A DNA stretch of 64,000 bases from JAFARZ01 sp035651595. Lineage in GTDB: Bacteria; Actinomycetota; Actinomycetes; Streptosporangiales; Streptosporangiaceae. The notes beneath the pieces are model-generated. The model made no database searches. It saw only the letters and a list, made by a program, of their open reading frames with translations, and was not told where the DNA came from. A program made the position numbers and the translations under genes. Positions 34,376-43,432 of the stretch are shown here, piece after piece; position 1 is the stretch's first letter, and every line of letters starts with the position of its first letter. The stretch covers positions 1 through 64,000 of the forward strand of contig DASRFJ010000185.1 of assembly GCA_035651595.1 (NCBI GenBank). The letters are read 5' to 3'.

Positions 34376-36511
34376 CTAGTTGTTGGCGCAGATGTTGCCG
34401 TTGAGGTGGAAGGCCGCGGGAGCCGTGGTCAGGCCGGTGTCGCTGCCGGTGAAGCCGAAGTTCACGTTTCCGCCGCTGGCGCCGATCGTGCCGTTGTAGC
34501 TCGCGTTCGTGACGGTCACGTTGTTCCCTGACTGGGTCTCCGAGCCGTTCCACAACTGGGTGATGGCCTCACCGGAAACCGGCCAGGTCCAGGTCAGCGT
34601 CCAGCCGTTGATCGCGGCGGAGCCGTTGTTCGTGATCGTGACGCTGGACTGGAAGCCGCCCGGCCAGGACCCGGTCACCGCGTAATGCACGGCGCAGCTC
34701 GCGTTCGACGGCGGCGGCACGGTGAACGTCACCGGCGGCGAGGGCAGCGAGCTATTGCCCTTGCTGTCCACCGCCACCACGTCGTAGGTGTACGTGGTGC
34801 CGATGGTCAGGCCGGTCAGCGAGACGCTGGTGCCGGTGGTCGACGTGACCAGCGTGCCGCTGCTGTCGAACAGGTTGTATTTGGCGATCGGGTTGGTCCC
34901 TGGGGTCGCGGCGGGCCAGCTGATCGTCGCGGTTCCTGAGGTATTGCTGGAGGTGCTGGACGACAGGCCCGATGCGGTCGGCTGACCGGGCGCGCCGGGG
35001 GCGGTCACGCCCGTGCCGCCGCTGCCCGGGATGTGCACGACGGTCAGCGAGTACGGGCTGACGGTCACCGAACTCGCCGAGCCAGACGCGCTGGTGATCG
35101 AGGTCCCGTTGTTGGCCAGCGTGTAGACAGTGGGCGTGCCGTTGGGCGTGAAACCGCTGGTCGTTAGGCCGACGGTGTAGGAGTTAGACGGGTCCTCATT
35201 GTCGATCAGCACGTTGAGGTTGCCGCTCGCGTCGCGGACAGCGTGGACCCTGAGCAGAGCCTGCGACGAGGTCGAGGTGACCATGGTCGATCCCGCGGGA
35301 GCGAGCTTGGACAGCATCTCGACGCCGTAATAGGACGAGAACGGCGTGTCCACGGCGGGCTCGGTGACGCCGCTCCCGTTGGTGGCGTTCGAGAACATGC
35401 CCTGGTCGCCGTAGTCCTGCGCGCCGTTCACCGTGCTCGGCGTGCCGACGCCGTTGTGCTCGTCCCACCAGTCGACGTTGGTGACGCCGTTCTCCAGCCA
35501 GGTCATGTACATGTCGGCGGCGAACAGCGCGGCTGGCTGGGTGTCCAGGTCGATGGTCGTGTTCGTCTCGGTGACGATGATCGGGACGCTGGCCGGGTTG
35601 CTGATGCCGGCGAACTGGCTGATCTCGCTGTGCAGGGTGGACACGATGCCGGCGATGTCGGTCGGGTCGGTCAGCATGCCGGCCGCGGTGGACCCGCCGG
35701 GGTAGTAGTGCACGATCACGCACTGGGTGTTTGCCTTGAGCGTGGTCAGCACGGTCTGGTTCCAGGACTGCGGGTATTCGGAGTTCGTCACGTTGTCCGG
35801 CCAGAAGCCCGGCGTGGTCAGCACGGCGCACACCTTGGCGTTCGCGTTCGCGCCGTGAATCGCGGACTGGGTGGCGAGGAAGTTCGTCGCGTACTCGGCC
35901 GGGCCGCAGTTGAAGGTCTGCGACGGCTCGCTGCCGATCGTCACCGCGGGCCCGTTCAGGCTTGTCTTGCAGTGCGAGTCGGCCTCCCAGTTGGCGCCGT
36001 AGGTGCCGTTGCCGTAGACCTCGTTGCCGACCTCCCAGTACTGGACGTTGTCGCCGGCCGCCGTCTGCGCCCACGAGGCCGCCAGGGATGGCGTTCCGGT
36101 GCCGTAGTTCACCGTGATGATGGGCGCCGCGCCGGCCGAGTTCGCGGTGCTCATGAAGTTGCTGAACCCCGTGTTCGGCGCGACGAAACCGCCCTCCACC
36201 GCGGTCTGGGTCTGGAAGTTGTAGATGTCGGAGTAAGAGCCGCCCGGGTAGCGAAGCGCGTCGACACCGGCTGCCTTGAGCAGTGCCGGGATCGCGGCGT
36301 CGTTCATGTCGCCGTCATAGACGGCGGTGTTCAGGCCGATCGCGTGGGCAGGTACGGTACCCAGCCCGGCCGTGGCATTGACGGTTACCGACGCGGCCGT
36401 AGCCGCCGCGGCCGGTACCGCTGTCACTACGGCCACCGGCAACAAGACAGCCGCGCCGATCAGCGCCGCTCGCACCGCTCGCGGCATTCGGCGGCGTTCC
36501 TCTGCGCCCAT
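34376..36511 (-). CDS. Secreted clan GH-A glycoside hydrolase with Fn3 and CBM2 (arabinofuranosidase-like)
   Basis: The open frame reaches 36655, but the ATG at 36511 has GGGAGGT upstream and starts a signal peptide (RAALIGAAVLLPVAVVTAVP...AAA); 711 residues result. Catalytic domain about 45-485: GLNTAVYDGDMNDAAIPALL, acid/base Glu in YWEVGNEVYGNG, probable nucleophile in VTETNTTID. A fibronectin type III domain (~490-600) and a C-terminal cellulose-binding CBM2 (SCAVHYAVTGSWPGGFQ to NICANN) follow. Relatives are annotated as alpha-L-arabinofuranosidases; substrate is inference. A 20-base palindrome stands before its ribosome site and a LacI-type gene lies upstream. Confidence 0.82.
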   Translation of the reverse strand: MGAEERRRMPRAVRAALIGAAVLLPVAVVTAVPAAAATAASVTVNATAGLGTVPAHAIGLNTAVYDGDMNDAAIPALLKAAGVDALRYPGGSYSDIYNFQTQTAVEGGFVAPNTGFSNFMSTANSAGAAPIITVNYGTGTPSLAASWAQTAAGDNVQYWEVGNEVYGNGTYGANWEADSHCKTSLNGPAVTIGSEPSQTFNCGPAEYATNFLATQSAIHGANANAKVCAVLTTPGFWPDNVTNSEYPQSWNQTVLTTLKANTQCVIVHYYPGGSTAAGMLTDPTDIAGIVSTLHSEISQFAGISNPASVPIIVTETNTTIDLDTQPAALFAADMYMTWLENGVTNVDWWDEHNGVGTPSTVNGAQDYGDQGMFSNATNGSGVTEPAVDTPFSSYYGVEMLSKLAPAGSTMVTSTSSQALLRVHAVRDASGNLNVLIDNEDPSNSYTVGLTTSGFTPNGTPTVYTLANNGTSITSASGSASSVTVSPYSLTVVHIPGSGGTGVTAPGAPGQPTASGLSSSTSSNTSGTATISWPAATPGTNPIAKYNLFDSSGTLVTSTTGTSVSLTGLTIGTTYTYDVVAVDSKGNSSLPSPPVTFTVPPPSNASCAVHYAVTGSWPGGFQSSVTITNNGSAAINGWTLTWTWPVSGEAITQLWNGSETQSGNNVTVTNASYNGTIGASGGNVNFGFTGSDTGLTTAPAAFHLNGNICANN

Positions 36512-36521
36512 TCCGACCTCC

Positions 36522-36541
36522 CTATCGAAGCGCTTCGATAG
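36522..36541. promoter_or_regulatory. Perfect 20-base palindrome, probable LacI operator
   Basis: CTATCGAAGCGCTTCGATAG, with the central CG step typical of LacI-family sites, lies directly in front of the ribosome site of the GH-A gene. The LacI-type regulator is encoded 140 bases upstream on the same strand, so repression of the hydrolase is the simple reading. Confidence 0.75.
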
Positions 36542-36680
36542 GTACTTACGCCGACAGCGGTTGAGCCGTCCAGGCCGACCGGGCACCGGCCGCCCGTGGC
36601 GGGCTGAGTCCCAGCTCAGGGCGGCGGGCGCGGGTCCGTGAAATGAAACGAACACGGCGGCGCCCGCTGCCCGGCCCGGG

Positions 36681-37775
36681 CTACGCGGAGTCGCGCAGGA
36701 CCAGCTGAGTCTCCAGGATCGAGTGGGTGGGCTCCCGGCTCGGATCGGAGATCCTCGCCAGCAGCTCCTGGATCATGCGTTCGGCCATCGCGTCGACCGG
36801 CTGCCGCACGGTGGACAGCCGCGGATCGGTGTGCTGGGCCAGCACCGAGTCATCGAAGCCGATCACCGCGACGTCGTCGGGGACGCGCCTGCCCAGGCGG
36901 CGCAGTGCGCGCAGCGCGCCGACCGCCATCAGGTCGGATGCGACGAACACCGCGTCGAGCCCGGGGCGATGGTCGATGAGCCGGGCCAGGGCGTGCTCGC
37001 CGGCCGAGCGGCTGAAGTCGCCGTATGCGATCATGCCGGGATCGCTGATGTCGGCGGCCGTCATGGCCTTGCGGTAGCCGAGCAGCCGGTCGACACCGGG
37101 AGACATGTCCGGCGGCCCCGCGATGGTCGCGATGTGTTTGCGGCCGCTGGCGAGCAGGTAACTGACCGCCTTCCTGGCGCCGCCGACGTTGTCGGCGTCC
37201 ACGTACGACAGGTTGTCTCCGGCGCTTACCGGGCGGCCGCAGAGCACCAGCGGCAGCCCGAGGCTCGCGTAGTCGAAATCCGGCCTGTTGTGCATGGACA
37301 CGAACACCGAGCCGTCCACGTGCCCGCTGCGCAGGTACCGCGACACCGTGTGGTAGTCCTGGGACGAATGCAGGGTGAGCAGGACGAGTTGCAGGTCCGC
37401 GGACGCCAGCGCCTTGCCGACGGCCCAGAGCACCCGGGCGAAGAACGGGTCGGCGAAGACCTTCACGTTGTCCTCGCACACCACGAGGGCGATCGATCCT
37501 GCCCTTCGGGGCTGCGCGGACCGGGCGGCCCGGTTCCTGACGTAACCGAGCCGGGTCATCGCCTCGTGCACCCTGTCCCGGGTCTGCGGGGCAACGCGCG
37601 CGGAGCCAGTGAGGACGCGTGACGCCGTGGCGGATGAGACGCCAGCCAGCCGTGCGACATCGGCCAGCGTCGGCGGCATCCCGGCCAGGCCCGGCGGTTC
37701 GTCCACCGCGGAAGCCATCACAAACGATCCGGGAATTGCCAAATGGGGCGTCGCGAGTGATTCTGTGACCGTCAC
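36681..37775 (-). CDS. LacI-family transcriptional regulator
   Basis: The 364-residue protein has the LacI headpiece TLADVARLAGVSSATASRVL about 35 residues in, hinge NRAARSAQPRRAG, and a periplasmic-binding-protein-like sugar domain (GSIALVVCEDNVKVFADPFF, DAVFVASDLMAVGALRALRR, VIGFDDSVLAQHTDPRLSTV). GTG start at 37775 with GGAGAAGG; a start nearer the headpiece is possible since the ~35-residue N-terminal extension is unusual. It is the only local regulator in the polysaccharide island and probably acts on the palindrome before the GH-A gene. Confidence 0.9.
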   Translation of the reverse strand: MTVTESLATPHLAIPGSFVMASAVDEPPGLAGMPPTLADVARLAGVSSATASRVLTGSARVAPQTRDRVHEAMTRLGYVRNRAARSAQPRRAGSIALVVCEDNVKVFADPFFARVLWAVGKALASADLQLVLLTLHSSQDYHTVSRYLRSGHVDGSVFVSMHNRPDFDYASLGLPLVLCGRPVSAGDNLSYVDADNVGGARKAVSYLLASGRKHIATIAGPPDMSPGVDRLLGYRKAMTAADISDPGMIAYGDFSRSAGEHALARLIDHRPGLDAVFVASDLMAVGALRALRRLGRRVPDDVAVIGFDDSVLAQHTDPRLSTVRQPVDAMAERMIQELLARISDPSREPTHSILETQLVLRDSA

Positions 37776-38061
37776 CGCCTTCTCCTTGGCCAGTACGTGG
37801 GGCCTTCCAGGGATCTCCCGCTCCCCAACCGGCCATTCGGCTGACCGTCCCGCCCGCCCAGGTGCCCGTATGGATTTTGACTAATTGTGTAACTCTCCCG
37901 GAACGCTGCGCAACAGTATGAAACTTTTCGTTTATTGTCGATTACACTCCGTCTTTGCGGCGCTGTTTTGGTTTCGCCCGTACCACCGATGCGCAGCATC
38001 GATCCGGACGGGGGCGCGTCCCGCTGTGACCCTGCGTCACCGGGTCTCTGTGCGTCCGAGG

Positions 38062-38072
38062 TGTAATTTTCA
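38062..38072. promoter_or_regulatory. TGnAAnTTTCA motif (imperfect)
   Basis: TGTAATTTTCA followed by TCT; matches the site at 38203 at most positions and lies 141 bases upstream of it. Confidence 0.35.
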
Positions 38073-38202
38073 TCTCACGGCGGCGGGCCGCTGTCTTCGG
38101 GCCGCGTTCCTTACGCGCGTCGCAGACATCCGGCGCTTGGCGGATCAAAGCGGAAAACCAGTGCTACGAAGCGATTTGAGGCATGAATCCGGCGCGAGGC
38201 GG

Positions 38203-38213
38203 TGAAACTTTCA
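38203..38213. promoter_or_regulatory. TGAAACTTTCA palindrome
   Basis: Perfect palindrome about the central C, 90 bases upstream of the lipoprotein gene. It resembles the CGAAA-n-TTTCG sites described before Streptomyces xylan-use genes. Related sites lie before the cellulase genes at 43208, 43273 and 47681. Confidence 0.5.
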
Positions 38214-38302
38214 TCTGCCCTTCCCCCGAACGTACTGCTGAACACCGCGTGCGCCGCGCTGGCACTGGGCAGGGTCTCGGCCCACGCTTAGCGTTGTCGG
38301 TC

Positions 38303-38782
38303 ATGAGACGTCGCGCCGCTGCCCCCGCCATCGCGCTGGTGCTGGCCGGCAGCGTGGCCGTCGGCGGCTGCGCCGCCGCCACGGCGGGAACCGCCGGGAC
38401 CGCGTCCGGCGGCCATGCCGCGACCACCGCTCCGCCGGCGGCTCCGGCGGCGCCTGCGTCCACCCGGACGGGCGCGCCCGTCTACGGCCCGCCCGGGCCG
38501 GATCCGGCCTGTGCCGCCGCCCTGAAGGCCGAGCAGACCCTGCGGACGCGGCAGGGTAAGGACCAGGCCGACGAGTCCGCGCTCGACCAGGACTTCACGA
38601 ACTTCGCCAGCGCACTCAGCGCCGCCGCCCAGCACGAGGCGCATCCCGCGGCGGCCAAGGCGATGAACGCCCTGGCAGGCGACTACACCGATCTGGTCGC
38701 ATCACAGAGCGGCGCGGCGCAGCTTCCCGACATGAACACGGTCGAGAACGACGGCACCGCCTTCGACAAAGCCTGCGCCTAA
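38303..38782 (+). CDS. Small secreted lipoprotein of unknown function
   Basis: From ATG 38303 the product has 159 residues: a short basic N-terminus MRRRAAAPAIALVLAGSVAV and lipobox VGGC, then a Thr/Ala/Pro-rich linker to about residue 65 and a compact helical domain with PDPACAAALKAEQTLRTRQG and NTVENDGTAFDKACA; the two Cys could form a disulphide. No family recognised. It lies among polysaccharide-degrading genes and behind TGnAAnTTTCA sites, so a role with sugar uptake or the cell surface is possible but unproven. Confidence 0.75.
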   Translation: MRRRAAAPAIALVLAGSVAVGGCAAATAGTAGTASGGHAATTAPPAAPAAPASTRTGAPVYGPPGPDPACAAALKAEQTLRTRQGKDQADESALDQDFTNFASALSAAAQHEAHPAAAKAMNALAGDYTDLVASQSGAAQLPDMNTVENDGTAFDKACA

Positions 38783-38874
38783 CGCGCCGACCCCACCGTG
38801 CGAACAAACCGGAAATATCCTGGTTTGTCATGACATGGCGTTGCTGTTCCGCGGCTCGCGCCGGGCTCGGCCGG

Positions 38875-38970
38875 CGGTCCGGAAATGATTGCGGACACTT
38901 ACCCCCCCGAACTGGTGGGGTAAGTGTCCGCAATCATCTGGCGCGCCTGAGGGCGCGCCCGGAATAAGCG
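38875..38970 (+). repeat. Dispersed two-hairpin element, copy 3
   Basis: Core arms 38885-38905 and 38917-38937 pair over 21 bases. Relative to copy 1 one pair has changed on both sides (left T to G, right A to C), keeping the stem. A second hairpin GGCGCGCC...GGCGCGCC follows at 38940-38959, then GGAAT. Lies 102 bases past the lipoprotein stop and 246 bases past the GH48 stop. Confidence 0.85.
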
Positions 38971-39134
38971 CAAATATCCGATAGAGCCGGGCCCTGCGGC
39001 AGCAGGGCGAGGCCGAGGGGCACGCTGTGAGCGCGCGTTGCCTGGGATGTCCGCTCTGCACGCAGTCGCTGGACGTAACGGGCGGAGCAGGCGTAAGCCG
39101 GCCGGTTACGCCGGACATTGAACCCCGGAAGGGC

Positions 39135-39172
39135 CCGCTCTCCGGGCCGGCCACACCCGGCCCGGAGAGCGG
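39135..39172. terminator. Strong terminator hairpin behind GH48
   Basis: CCGCTCTCCGGGCCGG (39135-39150) pairs perfectly with 39157-39172 around a six-base loop, followed by TTTTCT on the plus strand. It stands 10 bases past the GH48 stop (minus strand) and can also stop transcripts coming from the left. Confidence 0.85.
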
Positions 39173-39182
39173 TTTTCTCGTA

Positions 39183-42100
39183 CTACGTGCAGGTGGTGCC
39201 GTTGACCGCGAACGAGGTGGGTGCGGCGTCGCTGTTGGTCCAGGTGCCTTGGAAGCCCATGGCGGTGTTGCCGCCTGCCGGGATGGTGGCGTTGTAGGGC
39301 TCGTTGGTGATGGTGACGTTTTCGCCGGTCTGGGTGGCGATGCCGTTCCAGGCGTTGGTGATCTTGGTGTCGCCGGGGAAGGTGAAGGTGAGTGTCCAGT
39401 TGTTGATGGCCGACGTGCCGGTGTTGTTGATCGTGACGTTGGCCACGACGCCGCCTTGCCATTCGCTGGCCTTGGCGTAGGTGACGTGGCAGAACCCGCC
39501 GCCGGTGGTGCCGATGGCCCAGGTGAAGGCCGCGGTGCCGGTTGCGCCGGTGGTGTCCTTGACGGTGACGGTGACCGAGGAGGTCCCGGCCGTGGTCGGG
39601 GTGCCGGTGATCAGGCCGGTGGTGGCGCTGATCGACAGGCCGGCGGGCAAGTTCGCGGCGCTGTAGCTGAGCGTCTGCCCGGCGGCGGAGTCGGTCGCCT
39701 TGATCTGCAGGCTGACCGCGGTGCCGACGGTACCGGTCTGGTTACCCGGGTTCGTCACCGTGACCGTATTACCGGTGGTGCCGATGGTCCAGGTAAAGGC
39801 CGCCGTGCCGCTGGCGCCGGTGGTGTCCTTGACCGTGACGACGACACTGGAGTTGCCGTTCGCGGTCGGGGTGCCGGTGATCAGGCCGGTGGTGGCGCTG
39901 ATCGACAGGCCGGCGGGCAGGTTCGTCGCGCTGTAGCTGAGCGTCTGCCCGGCCGCGGAGTCGCTCGCCTTGATCTGCAAGCTGACCGCGGTGCCGACGG
40001 TACCGGTCTGGTTACCCGGGTTGGTCACCGTGACCGTGTTGCCGACAGCGGTGCCGATCGTCCAGGTGAAGTTGACCGAGGACGCTCCGCTGCCGTCGTT
40101 GACGGTAACCACGGTGGTGTAGCTGCCGGCGGCGGTCGGCGTGCCGGTGATCGCCCCGGTGGAGGCGTTCAGCGACAGGCCGAGCGGCAGGTCGGTAGCG
40201 CTGTAGGTGAGGGTTTTGCCGCTGGCCGAGTCGGTCGCCTTGATCTGCAGGCTGGCCGCGGCGTTCAGCGAGCTGGTCTGGTTACCGGGGTTGGTGACCG
40301 TGACCGTGGGGGTGGCGCTGGCCGGCGGGGACACGTTCGGGAACAGGAAGGCGAACGAGTCGAACGCCGTCGCGATGTCCGCCTCCGCCCAGAAGCGGTG
40401 GTAGTTGAACACCGGCGCGGCGCCGCCGTTCAGGTAGTTCTGCACCTCGGGGTAGTCCGGGACGCTGGTGTACCACGGGCGGATGGACAGGAACGTGTTG
40501 TCGGCGGAGGTGAGGGTGGCGCTACCGAGACTGGGGTAACTGCCTGACCAGTTGGCGGGGATGAACAGCCCCTCGAAGTTGGTGGTGTTGAACGCCGAGG
40601 TGAAGTTGTTGTAGTCGGTCCGGCTCTCCGGCGCGGAGAAACCGATCGAGTCGCCGTAGAACTGGTGGATGACGTCGATGATGTTCTGCGCGGCGGTCTG
40701 CGCGGTGGTGTCGCCGGACTTGGCCGCGTAGTACATGTACGTCTTGGCCAGGGAGGCGGCCACGCCCAGATCCGCGGCGCAGTCTCCGGTCACCGTGACG
40801 TGCAGGCCGGGGTTGGCCGGCGGCTGCGTCGCGCTCGACGTACCGGTGGTGAAGCTCTCGGCGGGCGCGCCGCTCCAGTTGAGCTTCCCGGGCTCGCAGA
40901 TCGCCCCGGTGGTGGTGTTGACCGTGACGACCGACTCGGCCCACGCCACCCACTTCTTCAGGATCGCCCCGGCCTGGGCGTTGCCGGTCTGCTGGTAGTA
41001 CTCCGCGACCCGTTCCATCGGCCACGTCTGGTAGCCGAACCACTGGTTGGACGGCGGGTTGTGATAGACGGGTTCGAAGTCGTAGTACATGCCGTCGAAG
41101 GTGGGATCACCAGACGGCGGCTTGCCCGCGTCTCCGTAGTTGCCGCCCCAGTTGTTCGTGACGCCGCCCGCGATCGCGCCCTCATTCGACTGGAGCCACT
41201 GCATCAGGTTGAGCTGCGTGGTCAGGCTGGTCGCCCAGTCGGTCTTGGCCGACGGGGACAGCGGGATCAGGCTGCTGGTGTTGGACAGCGCGAAGGCCGC
41301 CAGCGGGTTCTGGTACCCCTCGTGGATCTCGGTGCCGCTGATCCGCCAGGACCAGGCGCCGGCGGTGGAGCCGCCGAAGGCGTAGTACCAGGACAGCAGG
41401 TAGGTTTCCTCGTTGGCCTTGGACGTGCCGGCCGGGCACGCCGTCGACCCGTTCTGGCTGCACGAGGCGCTGATCTGCTTGAAGTACTTGTCGTACATCG
41501 AGTACCTGACGAAGTCGCCGAGTTTGGCCGCGTTGGCCATTGTCGACGCGATCTGCGACTGATTGCCCTGCGCGGTGGCGTACTGCTCGGCCCAGTACGC
41601 GGCCTGGACCAGGCGCGCGTCGGCGTCCGGGGCGTCGGTGTACTTGTACTGGGAGGCGAAGCTCCCGCCGCCGTTGTTGAACAGCGCGAGGTAGCCGGAT
41701 CCGCTCTCGCCCTTGCTCAGGTTGTCCCAGTCGGGCTGGTCGACCGTGTCCCATACGGACTCTTCTGAGCCGCGCTGGAACGTGTTGATGAAGCTCGGCG
41801 TGGACGTGCCGTCTTCCTGCTGGCCGAAGCCGTACCGGTTGTCGGTGTCCATGATCCACATCGGCGCGTAGATGGTGCAGCCGCCGTAGGCCGAGTTCAG
41901 CTCGGCAGCCAGCGGGTCCGAGCCCACCGGGACCGAGGAGTTGAGGGCCACCGGGTAGTTGGCCGGGGACCCTGATTCCGGTCCGTACGTGGCCGGCGAG
42001 GACGCGTTGTAGGCGCTGCATCCGGGCTGGTTGGCCGCGTTCGGGATCATGAACTGCTGCATGTTGGACCATGCGTTGTTGAACGCGGTCCAGTCACCGC

Positions 42101-43073
42101 TGACGCGGCCGAAGTCGGCGGTCAGCCACACCCAGTAGCTGTAGGTCTCCGAGGTGGTCTCGTGGCCGTAGTCCGGGGCCTCCACGATCAGCTGCTCGAC
42201 CGAGTGGTACGGGATGCCCTGCGGGCTGAAGTACCCGTTGGCCGAGTTCGTGATGTCGTTGTAGAGGTTGAGGAACCACTGGTCATATCCGGTCGCGGCC
42301 GGCGCGGCGGTCACTGCGACCGAGGCATTGCCCAGCCCCGCCGCTGACGCGGTGACGGTCGAATGGCTGCCGGCCGTCTTCGCCGCGGCTACGGTAGCCT
42401 GCTGCGGCTGGTTCCAGTTCTGCGGCGTGAACGTGAGCGTCTGGCCCTTGGCGAGCGAGGTCCCGGCGCCGGAGTCGGTCAGGTGCACCGTGACGGGACT
42501 GCTGGGCGCCGTGGACAGCGAGACGCCGAACGAGGCGGACTGGCCCTTGTTGATCGTGAGCGAGGACTGGTTGGTCACGACGCTGGGCTTCTCGACCTTG
42601 ATCGCGACCGGGGTCGACGTCGCGCTCTTGGCGCCGTGCGCGTCGGTGGTCACGGCGGTCACCGAGTAGTCGCCGGCCGGCACATTCGCCCAGCGCACCG
42701 TCCAGGGCGCGGACTTGGCCACACCCACCACCCGGTTGTTGGTCAGGCTGGTGCTCGCGTAGTAGGTGATCGAGGACACCGGGCTGCTGGCAAGCCCGTC
42801 CTTGACGCTGTCGCTGACCGGAAGCGGAGCCGCCTGCAAGCTGATGCTGGAGCCTGGCGTGAACACTTCGCCCGCGGCCGGGCTGGTGATTGGCGCGGCG
42901 GCAGGCGGCAAACTTGCCGCCTGACTCGCCTGGGCTGATGTTCGCGCTACCCGTGCCGGACTGGCAGTGGCGGCCGACGCGCTGCCGGAAGCGGCAAGCA
43001 CCGCGCCGGACAGCAGGGTGGCTGCGGCCAGGGCGCTGGCCAGCATGCGCGAACGAGGTCGACGGTTAGTCAT
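39183..43073 (-). CDS. GH48 cellobiohydrolase with Ig-like repeats and CBM2
   Basis: Large secreted processive exocellulase (1296 residues) releasing cellobiose from cellulose chain ends. ATG 43073 has GAGGAG upstream; the open frame begins two codons earlier at a TTG. Signal peptide to about ASA (residue 35); Ig/Big-like module ~60-160; a second beta-rich module ~165-258; GH48 catalytic domain ~262-905 with IVEAPDYGHETTSE (Glu298 and Glu309 align with the known catalytic pair, Glu309 the acid); three putative-Ig repeats (~912-1190, each with VTVTNPGNQT); C-terminal CBM2 ending NGTTCT. The CBM2 DNA is almost identical to that of the GH30 gene. Divergent from GH6. Confidence 0.93.
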   Translation of the reverse strand: MTNRRPRSRMLASALAAATLLSGAVLAASGSASAATASPARVARTSAQASQAASLPPAAAPITSPAAGEVFTPGSSISLQAAPLPVSDSVKDGLASSPVSSITYYASTSLTNNRVVGVAKSAPWTVRWANVPAGDYSVTAVTTDAHGAKSATSTPVAIKVEKPSVVTNQSSLTINKGQSASFGVSLSTAPSSPVTVHLTDSGAGTSLAKGQTLTFTPQNWNQPQQATVAAAKTAGSHSTVTASAAGLGNASVAVTAAPAATGYDQWFLNLYNDITNSANGYFSPQGIPYHSVEQLIVEAPDYGHETTSETYSYWVWLTADFGRVSGDWTAFNNAWSNMQQFMIPNAANQPGCSAYNASSPATYGPESGSPANYPVALNSSVPVGSDPLAAELNSAYGGCTIYAPMWIMDTDNRYGFGQQEDGTSTPSFINTFQRGSEESVWDTVDQPDWDNLSKGESGSGYLALFNNGGGSFASQYKYTDAPDADARLVQAAYWAEQYATAQGNQSQIASTMANAAKLGDFVRYSMYDKYFKQISASCSQNGSTACPAGTSKANEETYLLSWYYAFGGSTAGAWSWRISGTEIHEGYQNPLAAFALSNTSSLIPLSPSAKTDWATSLTTQLNLMQWLQSNEGAIAGGVTNNWGGNYGDAGKPPSGDPTFDGMYYDFEPVYHNPPSNQWFGYQTWPMERVAEYYQQTGNAQAGAILKKWVAWAESVVTVNTTTGAICEPGKLNWSGAPAESFTTGTSSATQPPANPGLHVTVTGDCAADLGVAASLAKTYMYYAAKSGDTTAQTAAQNIIDVIHQFYGDSIGFSAPESRTDYNNFTSAFNTTNFEGLFIPANWSGSYPSLGSATLTSADNTFLSIRPWYTSVPDYPEVQNYLNGGAAPVFNYHRFWAEADIATAFDSFAFLFPNVSPPASATPTVTVTNPGNQTSSLNAAASLQIKATDSASGKTLTYSATDLPLGLSLNASTGAITGTPTAAGSYTTVVTVNDGSGASSVNFTWTIGTAVGNTVTVTNPGNQTGTVGTAVSLQIKASDSAAGQTLSYSATNLPAGLSISATTGLITGTPTANGNSSVVVTVKDTTGASGTAAFTWTIGTTGNTVTVTNPGNQTGTVGTAVSLQIKATDSAAGQTLSYSAANLPAGLSISATTGLITGTPTTAGTSSVTVTVKDTTGATGTAAFTWAIGTTGGGFCHVTYAKASEWQGGVVANVTINNTGTSAINNWTLTFTFPGDTKITNAWNGIATQTGENVTITNEPYNATIPAGGNTAMGFQGTWTNSDAAPTSFAVNGTTCT
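39187..39500 (-). repeat. CBM2 cassette, left arm of a 314-base inverted repeat
   Basis: This 314-base part of the GH48 gene matches the reverse complement of 51161-51474 (GH30 gene) with four mismatches counted by eye and no gaps. Three of the four differences are silent; the fourth changes Thr to Ala in QTGEN/QAGEN. Confidence 0.9.
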
Positions 43074-43432
43074 CCGCAACTCCTCGCTGAAAAAGGGAAA
43101 ACCTGGGCGGCGGTAGGCGCTCGCACCTCAGATTCGGAAACTAACTCGGGGCCGGATGAGCGGAAAGCGCGCAAGCGTGACGCCTGGGAAAACTCGTCCG
43201 CCGGCGATGAAACTCTCATGGCAGACGCCCTGCGGATGCCCGCGACCTTGGTTTCTCGCACCGGTGCCGAAATGTAATTTGCACATCAGCCGGTCCGGGA
43301 AACACCCGCGTAATCTGCCGGTTTGCCCGGCGGGCGAGCGGGGCGGTTGACCGTGTTTCCGCAGTTGCCTAGCGTGAGCGGCGCTCCGGCGGTGATCTCC
43401 CCGGCCACGCCATGCTGCTTTTGGAGGTACAT
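43074..43432. promoter_or_regulatory. Divergent promoter region of GH48 and GH6 genes
   Basis: No gene is supported in these 359 bases. They contain TGAAACTCTCA (43208-43218, one mismatch from a perfect palindrome) and TGTAATTTGCA (43273-43283), the same motif class as found before the lipoprotein and GH5 genes. Shared control of both cellobiohydrolases is the likely purpose. Confidence 0.5.

Larger units (their letters stand above)
37776..38302. other. Divergent gap with two TGnAAnTTTCA sites
   Basis: Regulatory stretch between the LacI-type gene and a lipoprotein gene; no gene supported. It holds TGTAATTTTCA (38062-38072) and the perfect palindrome TGAAACTTTCA (38203-38213), plus a poorer TGAAACTTTTC at 37919. 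It is AT-richer than coding sequence near 37900-37950. Confidence 0.55.
38783..39182. other. Convergent gap with repeat copy 3 and a terminator
   Basis: Between the lipoprotein and GH48 stop codons. Apart from the two-hairpin repeat and the strong hairpin at 39135-39172 nothing recognisable is present. Confidence 0.6.
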
